Source: Xiphias gladius
Lineage: Eukaryota; Chordata; Actinopteri; Istiophoriformes; Xiphiidae
Direction: 5' to 3'
DNA: 64,000 nt
Assembly: GCF_016859285.1 (NCBI RefSeq)
Contig: NC_053401.1
Coordinates: 8,408,469-8,472,468 of the forward strand
Both the position numbers and the translations under genes were made by a program. The notes under the pieces were generated by a model, which made no database searches, was not told the DNA's origin, and saw nothing but the letters and a program-made list of their open reading frames with translations. Shown piece after piece: positions 35,039-46,300 of the stretch (its first letter is position 1; each line of letters starts with the position of its first letter).

Positions 35039-36715
35039 CTACATAAAGAGCAAGACAAGCTGTCAGTCGAACGTCAAGCTGCAATTGGATTTGAAGTCCG
35101 GTAAAACAAAACTTGTCTAATTTTTCCCATGGGTAACAGTTAACAATAAATAACAGGAGAAACAGCTCACCTCTTTCTTTTGTCTCCTTTTTTCTTTGAT
35201 TCTCTCAAATTCCTCTTTTGTCCTCTGGTACGACGTCTTCTTCTGCATTTTTTTCTTCATGCGGTTGCTTATTGGAAGACTGGTAGAGAGCATCAGAAAG
35301 GCAGTATTTACTCTGTGTTTCCCTAATCAGCTCGAAAATTGATAGCAGAGGAACAAAAGGAACAATAAAACTGAACTGCAATTGAACAGAAGGAATTCTG
35401 TTCAACTGAATGTTGCAAACATTTCTGGGGTTCTAAGGCCCTACCAAACCTCGGAGAATGTTATCAAACATACGCTGTCATCAAGCTAAAATAACTGAAA
35501 GGCCTTGTTTTATGGGTCCTGAAACAGTTCCATTTTTGAGTTGCACTGTTCTTGCCTAAAACTTATAATTAGCATTTAACGCATCAACAGGATATATATA
35601 CACAGCAGCAATAATTTGACAAATATAATGACTCTTATATTGCCGTGGTAATTAAAAAAACCTTATTTTTTTGGGTGGAGCGTGTTTTCTGTATTTCTTT
35701 AAACAGCCACTCAAGTCAGTCTTTCAAATTCAGGTATAAGTCCACACAGCAGTGGAAATGGTGCCTCAAAATATTTGTTTTTTTTAAATATTTTTGAACT
35801 TCATGCCAAAAAAATAGTGCTTACCTTTCTTTCTCTGAGGCTGCGGTCGGCTCAGGGTTCCCAGTCACAGAATCTGTCAGCTCAGATCCACCAGTAATTT
35901 CTGGATCTGGATCTGGATCAGCAGCTTCAGTCTGTTGCGCAGCAACATCGTTTTCAGCTGTCTCTTCTCCCTTCTCCTGCCCTTTCATCCTCAGCTTACT
36001 CCTTCTCACTCTGTTCGTCCAGGCCTCCTGTTGCAGTTTCTCTGCCTCAGCCAAGTATAGATGCCTGAGGTGTTCTGGATAATCCTCCTTGTACAGTGGT
36101 TTGGACTCAGGGTTCTTCCTCTTTTCCTTTCGCAGCAGCTTGTTGTATTCATGTCTGACTTTCTCCTTCCTCTTGAAAGCAAACCCTTGGCCTGAAGAGT
36201 TACACAATTACACAATTTCAAGTTGATACTCCTTTTAAACAAAGGCTCCATCATTGGGGGATCATTTATATGCCGAATTTACTTGAAGACCCAAATGTTT
36301 AATTAAATATGTTTCAAAATCTTTTCGCTAGTATCAAATTTTGACACACAAAAAGGCAAAATTAAAATATGGGCTTTCTTAGTTGAGTTTTGCAACATGC
36401 ATATTTAGAGGGTAAATTACATACACTTGTAGATGGGCTGTACCTCACCGTTGACTATCTTTCTCTGCAAATACAGCTGTGTGATTTAACCAGCCTCCCA
36501 TTCCGTATCTATCTACTATAATTACTTTAGCAGAAAAGCAGTTAGCTGAGTTTGGAAAAAACCGTACCTTCTCTGACACTGCCTTCGAATACTTTGTGCT
36601 CCGGGATCCATTTCCTCTTCTTCTTGACACCCTGTGCGTTATTTTTTGATTTCTGCCAGTTGCCATCTTTCGCTGCAAACTTCTTAGTCTTCATTTTCTG
36701 ATCTGTCGGTGCCAT
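34874..36715 (-). CDS. ccdc59: CCDC59/TAP26 (Fyv7-like rRNA-processing and TTF-1-associated protein)
   Basis: Four coding exons, from 5': 36568-36715, 35825-36191, 35171-35279, 34874-35038, in frame for 262 aa. The protein is strongly basic and charged, as expected of a nucleolar or nuclear factor. It matches human CCDC59 at [39 protein letters not shown] and the C-terminal [20 protein letters not shown]. The family (Fyv7 in yeast) is linked to small-subunit rRNA processing, and the human protein was found as a partner of thyroid transcription factor 1. The middle of exon 2 is an acidic linker with an alternating Asp-Pro run (DPDPDPE). It is divergently arranged with mettl25, as in human 12q21, with 561 bases between the start codons. 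Confidence 0.93.
35171..35279 (-). CDS. ccdc59: ccdc59 coding exon 3
   Basis: Encodes [20 protein letters not shown] and on, a basic helix. Confidence 0.92.
35825..36191 (-). CDS. ccdc59: ccdc59 coding exon 2
   Basis: Encodes [20 protein letters not shown] and on through the acidic linker. Confidence 0.93.
36568..36715 (-). CDS. ccdc59: ccdc59 coding exon 1
   Basis: Encodes [20 protein letters not shown] through the shared GSVRE motif. Donor GTACGG. Confidence 0.9.
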
Positions 36716-37276
36716 TTGAGTTAAATCTTCTCAGGAAACATGAAATGTTTACATGTGGGGGGTCAGGAGACGCGGGGAGATGACGTAAAACGGTGCAGAC
36801 GTGAAAAATCGATCACGGAGTATCTAATCTTTCAAGTAGTTTTTTTATATATATATATATATAAATAAATAAACTTAATAACTGGACAAACTACTTGAAT
36901 TAATTATTTACAAACTATTTTAAAATCTTTTTACTATCGTACCAGATAGGATATTATTAATAATAATATGAATATTATTTTTTAATCTAACAAGCTTTGG
37001 TAAAAGTGCAACATTTTTCGTATGTATTCTTTCTTGTATGTATGCTAACCAAGGCTATTGCCAATCATATTCATCCATTGCAAATTTGAGAAGCCGGTAC
37101 CTATGAATTTTTTTTTCATTTTTACATTAAAAAAATAAAATAAAATAAAAAATACGGCCAATATTGTAAAATCATCGAACAGCGTTTTCCACTGCTAATG
37201 CCTAGGCGCACATCGGCAGCGGACGACTTCTTCTGCGCTCCGGTCGCGGTCTGCGTCGAGAGAGAGCCGTCCCAAC
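36716..37276. promoter_or_regulatory. Bidirectional promoter of ccdc59 and mettl25
   Basis: The 561 bases between two divergent start codons must hold both promoters. A CREB/ATF-type TGACGTAA lies at 36781-36788, an AT dinucleotide run at about 36846-36863, and a CpG-rich leader at 37200-37276. Core elements were not pinned down. Confidence 0.6.
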
Positions 37277-37493
37277 ATGTTGCCCCCGGCGTGCAGCCTC
37301 GCGGAAATTCAGCGGCGGATGGACGAAGTCAGGCGGTTTCTGTCTATAACGCTGAGCGTCGCCAACGCTCACACCGTGGAGTTCTACACTCACGACGTGT
37401 GGCAGCGGTTCGTGGCCGTGCCGCCGGAGGAGGTCCTGTCGGCCGTTCGCTCCGACAGTGGCCAGCAGAGGGAGCCCGAGTTTAAAGGGAAAG
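37277..37493 (+). CDS. mettl25: mettl25 coding exon 1
   Basis: Encodes MLPPACSLAEIQRRMDEVRR and the conserved NAHTVEFYT. Phase 1 donor. Confidence 0.92.
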
Positions 37494-40091
37494 GTAAAGC
37501 AATTCCAGTCTGGCCTTAAAAAATAGGGAGGTTTTGCACAGTACCCTCGTGGGTACCACTTTCCAATAAGGCGTCGTTTATAAATGGTTTATGAATTATT
37601 TAACAATGCTTGTACGCCATTAAGTGGAACAACTTTTCGGGTGCGGGTGATTAGTCAATTAATAATCGATCAAAAGAAGTCGCCTCAGTCAACATTTGCT
37701 GGTTCTTTGCCATATATGATAGTAAATGAATTGTCTTTGGGTATTGGACTGCTGGTTGGACAAAACAAGCAATTTGTATACATCACTTTTGGCTTTGGGA
37801 AATTCTGATGGACATCTTTCGCTTCACTTTTTCTTTTTTTCCTTTTTTTTAAAGACCAAAAACTTTATGGATTACTCAAGAACATGATTGGCGGATTAAT
37901 AATTAATGGATAAAGGATTTAAAAAGTGTTTAATGTTAAGGGGTCACAAAGAAGAACCATTCTCAGCCCAGAGGATGCTTTTTGGCATTGTTTGCCACCT
38001 TTTTTTTTTTTTTTTTTTTTTTTTCTTTTGATTTGATCTTTTCCTTTTGAGAGCACAAAGTAGGCAGTTTTCATGGGAACTGATTTTGGTAGCAAGTAGC
38101 AGCGATGGAAACACATCCACAGCGAGGTCTGTGGATTGTCCAGCTGTAACCAGAACACCGTTTCTGGAAAGCGGTGTTGCTGTTGAATCGTTAAAATGTA
38201 ATTTATCAATGCTGAAAGCACCACAAATGAAATTTGTATTGGGTAAGAAACAAAAACCCTTTAAGTGGATTCATTTCTTGCGTAAACATTCTCAGAATTT
38301 GAATGGAGGTATTAAGTTTTATTATGTACTATGTATACAGAAATAGGTACAAATTTCTAATAAGTTACACTACATTTTGTCCGACTTTACTAATATTTCT
38401 ATGCCTGTCTCCCCAAACAGACCAGTCCAGGACCACATTTGGCTTTTGCACTGATACAAAACGGCTGGTTGATACCCATGAACTTTTGCAGGCAGCCAAG
38501 GCCAACTCACTTCCAGGCCTTGGAGTCTGTTGGAGCAGGGACGAGCTACTGCAGGCCCTCAGAGAGAGCAGGTCTGAGTCTGGCGCTCCACCAGCAGACA
38601 CAGGTAGGGAAGACTGTAGGAAACGCAGTGTTTCATGCGGAAAATATTAAAGCAGTCAACGATTGTGTAGGAATGCTCCGCACGAATTATGACCGTGTGC
38701 TGTCAAGCTAAAGGTGAAATTAGTTAATGGAACATTACAAGTAAATATGTTATATTTTTAAAGGCACTGTCACTTTTCTTGTGTTCTCTCTAACCTAGGT
38801 TCTGAGCTGGAGCCAGATGAGTTTATGAACTTTAAGAAATCTCATGAGGTCCAGTCCATGTCCGAGGTGGTGGCCTGTTTGGCCCAGCGCTGTGGAGTCA
38901 AACAGGTGGGGTAACCTTTTTAAAGTTGCTATGAATGCATTAAAGGCAAGGAGAGACTTGATAGAACTATAAACCGAAGGAAGTTTTGCCTTAGTACCCT
39001 GATTGTCCTTCCATCTTTTCTCAGGTGATAGACGTGGGCTCGGGGAAAGGCTACCTGAGTTCTTTCCTGTCCCTGCAGTATGGTCTCCGAGTCTACGGCA
39101 TCGACTCCTCAAGCACCAACACCCATGGAGCCCAGGAGAGGAACAGGAAGCTGAAGAAGTTCTCCAGGGCGTACCAGAAACACACCAAGGCCGAGAAGGC
39201 ACAGGGAGAGGCCACACGTTCACCTCAGGAGGAGTTGGGAGAAATAAAGCCTGGACTGAATGGAGACAGTGATGTTTTGTGTGGTGCTGGGGAGGGAACT
39301 GTGTTACAGGAGGAAGCGAAGGTGTTAACTTCATTATCAGATGTGAACCCCGCAGTTGAAAGGCATTCAGAGCCAAATCCAGACACAGGGGAGCTCTTCC
39401 TTAGCGCCCTATCAGTGGATGTGATACAGACTACATCCCCCAGAATTCCCCCCAGCCAGCTGAGCGCTGAGGAGAGGGAGAGGAGGAAGAGGGAGAACCT
39501 GGAGAGGAAAGCTCTGAACAGAGCCGGCAGCGCCAGCGCCGTGTTTTCACCCCTCACATCTCATGTCACAGCGGAAACTGAGCTCCGAGAGCTCATCGGC
39601 GAGCTGGAGGTGAGAAGACCTAAGGTCAATTAGAGACGAAAGTAAATGTTGAGAAAAGACTTACTGCGTGTCGGGCGGTGGTGCAGATAGGAGGCCTGCC
39701 GTATAGTATCGAAGCACGATTCCCACCGCAGCTCCTAAAATTACAAGTTTGTCACAGCAGCTGGGGTTTGCATTACTGGGTGAGTGTGGGATGTAACTGC
39801 GGTGCCAAATGTGCAGGATGTCATCATCAATAAATTCTACCATCGATCTCCAACCCCTGCCCTCCTCCTCCTCCTCCTCCTCCTTCTCCTCTTCCTCTGT
39901 TCTCTATTTTCTCTGTGTGCCTCCTCCAAACTCCAGGATGCGGTCATGGTCGGCCTGCACACGTGTGGCGACTTGGCTCCCAGCACCCTGAGGATGTTTG
40001 CGGCTAAGCCGGAGCTGGCTGCAGTCTGCAGCGTGGGCTGCTGCTATCACCTGCTGTCTGAGGAGTGTGACCCTGCCCAAGAGGGTAACCA

Positions 40092-40185
<94 letters not shown>

Positions 40186-40279
40186 GATAGTCACACTCTC
40201 AGATACTGATCTCAACCGGGGAAGATTAGTGTGGTTGTGGCTGTCTATCTGTTTGTTGTACAGCTGTGAAAGTGCAGTC

Positions 40280-40315
<36 letters not shown>

Positions 40316-43300
40316 ATGTTTTTTTGAGAACATATGGTCTCTGTTCCACACAGAGGTCACAGTCTTTTCCTTCCAATTTGTATCCCTCTCCTTGTTTTTT
40401 CACTCGCACTCGCACAACCCCACCTCGGGACACCTGCGTCGTCCACATCATCACTTTGTTCCAATCTGAAATGGAATACCATCTTCCCACATTAACACTT
40501 ATATTCATATTTTATACTTAACAAGTCACACGTTCCGCCGAGAGCCTGGAGCCTCGGCCAAGTTACCCTTCTGGAAATGGAGTTGAGTTCAGATACCTGC
40601 TGTTAGAGCCATTAGAGTGGGTTTATAGATTTAGGATGGCTGAAAATGAGATTTTTTTGACCTCTTAATTTAGACAAAAATCGATTGGAAGACACTGATT
40701 CTGCAACTAGTGTTTAGATTTAGTTAGCTTTGACTTCCACACTGAGGAGGCTGTTCACTGTTCTCCACTGCTGCTTCAACTTGACGGTTAATTCAGGTGC
40801 CAAAATGCAGGATAATAGACTGATATCATCACTCTTTTGTAATCCTTCACTCCACAGTTTACAAGGTATGAAATCACCTACATGTGTCCTCATGCTGCGA
40901 CTGTAGCCTCTGCACATCTATAAGAAAGAGCCCCCGCTAAAGTCGGTACAGTATCGCGTCATCTCTTGTTAACAGACTGACCTCCGACCCTCGCGTCATC
41001 AGGAGCGTCGTAGCTTCAGCCAAGAGCGGAAAATGATATCACGATAGCTGATTGAAAACAGTCCTTTCCATGCTTGTTTCTCGAACGCCAGCTCGATCTT
41101 TTAAAGAAGTGAACAAAGGCATTCACTCGCACACACACACGCACACACACACGCACACGCACACTTTCTCTCCCCGGTTTGCCTTGCAGTGCAGTCTGGG
41201 ATGCAGGCCAACTCCTGTGGTGGCCTACCTCACCCTAGAAAGGAGCTAAAGAGCTGAAAAGCTTCATTATAGAAGGCAGTTATGCATTTATGTGATCTGC
41301 TCATTCAGGAATTAAGCAGTTCCTTACATTCATCATTCACTTTTTTTGTACATTTTGTGGAGGTTATGAGTCCAGTTTCATGCTGTTTACTCACCAAAAA
41401 GAACAACAACTTCTCAGAGATGAGAATGAGAGATGAGGCGTCTAAGGTCTGGAGCCAGTGCGTCTTCAAGTGTACGTGTCCAGTTGCGAGCGCGGATGTC
41501 AGAAATATTTATCTTTCTGAATTGCGGCGCATGTACATGGCCACTTTGGATGTGAACTCTGTGGTCAACATGATGCTAGTTACTATAAACAGCTGTGTGT
41601 GCACACTGTAATCTCCCCATCGGACTGGGGAAAGAGTTGTCCACTTCAATTGCCTCCGAGGGCCCGTGTCAGCAAGCCATGTGCCGGGCGGAGGGGAAGC
41701 AAACCTGACTTCCAGCGTGTTGGCGTGTCCAGAGCAGTTTGCGAGAGCCCGACCGGCCCCAGCTGCACGTGTTACTCGTGCTTCTTTTGACTGTATCCCT
41801 CTGGATTCACTGCGCCTTGGCTTAGGTCACTGACCCTTTTTAGAAATGACATGAAAAGGATGGCAGGCTGTCAAGTAGCCACATTCAGTACCCTCCCATT
41901 GGGAATCTGTGCGTGTTTATGCATGCAAAGAAGTGCTGCGGCTGGAAATGTGTGGTTAACGTTGCTGTTTTCTTCCTCACAGCAGCAATCGGAGGTCAAC
42001 AGTTCTGACTTTTTAAGGCAAAATATTTAGGAGGGAGGAGTTTTATCTCAATTCTTCTATTCACAGTCTCGCATCAAATGAATAGTTTGATATTTTTGGA
42101 AATTCATTTACTCACTTTATTGCCGAGATTTAGATGAGAAGATTGATACCACTTTCCTGTCTGTGCAGCAAATATGAAGCTATAGCCAGGAGATGGTTAG
42201 CTTAGCTTAGAATTTAACACCGGAAACCGGGGGGGAAACAGCTAGCCTAGCTTAAAAACATCTCCGACCTGCCCCTCTAAAGCTCACTAATTACCACATT
42301 ATGACTTGTTTGTTTAAACCGTACAAAAAAACCAAAGCGAATGAAATTGCTAAGCAGGCTGGGAAGTCACTGCGAAAAGGGCCAAGGATAGTCTGGCAAA
42401 TGTCTGCCCTTTCGCTAAGCTAACAGTTTACTGGCCGTGGCTTCAGATTGAATGGACAGATATGAGAGTGGATTCCTCTAAGCTGATGCTGAACACACAA
42501 ACAGCTGGTAAATTATTAGAACAGTAATTCAAGTCGAGTCAATCAGGCTGAGATGATTTATGAAGAAGATGAAGAAGAGGAACAGGTGGAATTCTTTATT
42601 AATGCCTTCAGAAATCAAAATGAACTTGCTACCGTGAACTTTCCCCAGCAAATATTTTAAATTCATATCCACTGATATGTTTGAAAAGGACGGGATTAAT
42701 CAACCAAACTGATCAGTCGGTTCACTCCTGTTACCTCTGTTGCGTTTCCTCACAGAGCGTTCGCACGGTGTGTGCGGCTTCCCTCTGAGTCAGTACCTCC
42801 GTGACCAGTCCTGGTTCTGCGGCAGAAACGCCAGGATGTCCGCGTGCTTGGTGAGTTGGGGTGACGCCACATAAAAAAGTGCACAGCAGCACCTTCCTTA
42901 CACAAACATGTGGTATTTAGACGGTAACGGCTGTTGTGAAGGATGATAATGAATTGGCTATAAACAGTCCTTTTATTTACTCTAGGTTATAAACAGGGCA
43001 TGTGTTTTTTTCTCGTCTTAACGCTTTACCATCTTTCTAAAAAAAAAAAAAAAAAACAGGCACTGGAGAGAGTTTCGCTCGGCCAGGGGGTAAGTAAGCC
43101 ATGCGTGCTCACTGCAATCTTCATCATAAACTAACAGTCATCATTGCACAGGAATTGGGAGTTAAACGTCATTGCTTCACACCCATCAGAACAAATCCAT
43201 CAAATTCTTTCAAACCCCAAACATGGGTGTTCACAATCATTGTGGAGCGCACTATCTTCGTCGTAGATCTCCTGCATGCATTCAAACAATCAGGTCATTA

Positions 43301-46300
43301 ATTCTGCTATTGTTTTAAGGCTGTAGTTGAATACAGTGTATTTATTTGAAATGTAGAACGCAGAGCTCCAAGCCAAAGCTGATACACGATACCAGCAGCC
43401 ATTAATATGGAATGTTTATAAATATTAATGCAATCACGGCAAGATTGATTACTTTTTGGAACTGGGGTCTGAATCCAGACTCAGGCTTGATTGCTTGCTT
43501 GTGTTGCATCAGTCTTGGAAAGTGTCAGAAATATTCATCAAGCATTCGTACACATGCTGGTTGAATCGTAAGGGGATGACAAACTTTTAATGTGAAAAAA
43601 GGCAATACAGTGCAATATGTTGAATTAAGTTACCTTTGACCTTTTCTATAGATTCAGATGGAGTCTCTGTTCTACCGGGCAGTCCTTCATGTTATCCTGA
43701 GGGACCACTACAGCTCCTATAAAAGGTAATATACAGGAATTAACATCTGGAATTACTTAAGTATGAGAAATTACAGCCCAAAGTGTCCATCACATTCAAT
43801 TATTCATGACATTTTGCTCCATCATTGTGTATTAAAAATGCAAATTATATGTCACAGTGTTCACATACAGTAACAAGTGTCGTCTGTGGGAATGAGGTAC
43901 AACAAAACAGAAAAGGCACTTCAGTAGGAATCCAAAGGGTGAAATCTCACTCAGTGTTTGTCTTCTTTGCTCTGAACCCGAAAGGAAAAGTTTTTGTTTC
44001 TGGTTTATGTGGGCTACAGATGGCCCAGGACCTGCAACAGAAGTCTTACGTGCTCAATAGTGGACCAGGTTTTGGTAACTTGTCAATGCCAAGCTAATGC
44101 ATTATTGAGTTGTGTTCTCAGTAAAGAGAAAAAAGATTAGTCAATCAGCAGAAAATTATTTGACAAGAACTGTGATAATCAGCCATTTAAGTCATTTCGT
44201 TTGTAATAAGACTAAGGTTCTACAGCTAACATGGTCACAGCGACAATGCTAACGTTGTCATTTGTCGCAGGTAAAATGCCGACCATGTTCCCCATCTTAG
44301 TAAGGCGTGTTAGTGCACACAAACCAGAGTATTGGACAGAATGAAAATTTGACCTGATGATGGCACTAGATGAAAGGTGAAGGGATCAACGTGATTACAG
44401 TTCATCCTCTGGGGACCAGTAACATTTGTCGATCCATCCAATAGCTGGCGAGACATTTCCTTCAAAACCACAAAATGTCATCCTCATGGTGGCGCTAGAG
44501 GAAAAGTCAGGGGATCAACAGAGGTAGAAGGATTCATTTGTATATATTCTAAATTGAATATTTTTGTTGTTTGGGTTTTGGACTGTAGGACACAAATTTG
44601 ATGACGTCACCTTGGGCTCTGGGAAATTCTGATGAACAAATATGTAGAAAAAGGCAGAATACGTGAGCATCAGTCGGACTGAAGTTTGGCCTTGGTTCAC
44701 TTTGCTATGTGGTGCTTTCCAAACATGGGCACCTGCTGGGTCTCAAAAGTCAGAACCTACGGGTTCACACCAACGACCTATCTTTGGTGGAGAGGATGGG
44801 CATTGCTCTCCTCTGCCTAATGAACAATAGACGTACTTGCTGCAGATTTTCAATTAGCCGCCATCAGATGTGCTCGGCGCGGGCACGATCGGAGATTCCT
44901 AAAAGACCTCGAGCACTGCCTGGTCCCCACTGCTCTGTGACCTTCAGTTTAATGAGTAACATGTGATCAGGATCGAATATCCATTAGTTTTTTCCAAGCA
45001 CAACCTATTCAACACTGTTTAGTACCTTAGAAGTGTTTGGTTCTGGTTGCTAAGGCTTGATTTGGGAAAAAAAAAAAACAAATAAAAAAAACAGGAGACA
45101 CACATGAGACTAAAGGAGTGAATGTTGTTTATTTCATCAGGCTGAAATGAGATGTTGAGGGACTGAGACATTATGTATGCATGTGTGTTTGTTCCACAGT
45201 GAAAAGCGAGTTGGGAACGTCTACGCCAAGGCTAAATCGTTCGTGGACTATGTTCGTCGAGCTCTACGCAGACTGGAACTGGATGAATCAAAGGTCAGGG
45301 CCAGAATATTACAGTTGTCTTACAACACCTTCCAAAAACAAACTGTTGAAAGTGCGTCGAAAAATGCCAATTATTTTTGGTACGATGAGAGGGAAAACGT
45401 TTCCTCGCTCGTGTTTATTTAGAAAATATTGAAATTCCTGTCAGGTAAATAAATGAAACAGGCGCCAGGAAAACCAAGTCTTCTTCACGCTCTCTCCTTC
45501 CATCTTTCCCGTTTATTCCCCACTATTCACGCCAACTGCCCTGCTTTTCTGACCGACAAGGATGACCCCCTTTCTCTTTTTCATCAGCTTTCTGACACCG
45601 ACATCCAGGATTACCATGACACATACAGACCACGAATGGGCGAGATGCATGCTTTTAACATGGTGAGTCCTTCCTTTATTTTCCCAGAAATGAAAAAAGA
45701 CTAGAAAATGAGAAACATCCAAACTTTACAGCTTCTTTATATTAAATCCTTATCCTATACTTTACTCAACTTAACACCACAACAGCCTGCTTCAACTCTG
45801 CTTTGTGTTAAACATCTTCGTTCCTGTATAATTAGACGTATAATGCCAATAAATTGCAGACCATTAAGTGAGATCATTGCAGGCTGTGGGGGAAGTAATA
45901 CTGGAATGACTGGGGGAGAATAGGAGGAAAACCAGCCTCTGTTTTCAGCTGAGGCCGCTGGTTGTGGTGTCAACCAACATACCAATTTTCCTTTAAGACA
46001 GAAAACAGTGAAATGGTTTTTGGGGATTGCCCACCAGTTACTGAGAAGACACTAGTCATGGTGGGTTTTTGGTACGTAGTTCCAGTATTAGGATTAGCCT
46101 AAAAGGGACAACTTACGAGAAAAGCGCCATTTTGTACCAGATATTTTGCTACTGTGAAAAAAACACTGATATGAAATGAAATGAATGAATATTTATTTCA
46201 TTAAGATAAATAAATCTTTCTCGTCTCATGTCTTCCTTTTTTGTGTAGTTGAAGGTGACCCTGGCTCCCTGCATCGAAGGTCTGATTCTCCTGGATCGCG

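Noticed and set aside
38795-39376. A 193-codon minus-strand open frame
   Set aside because: Antisense shadow of mettl25 exons 3 and 4.
40099-40314. Val-Cys and Thr-His repeat proteins
   Set aside because: Translations of CA/GT microsatellites, not genes. The same holds at 14579-14907, 25431-25706 and 29331-29440.
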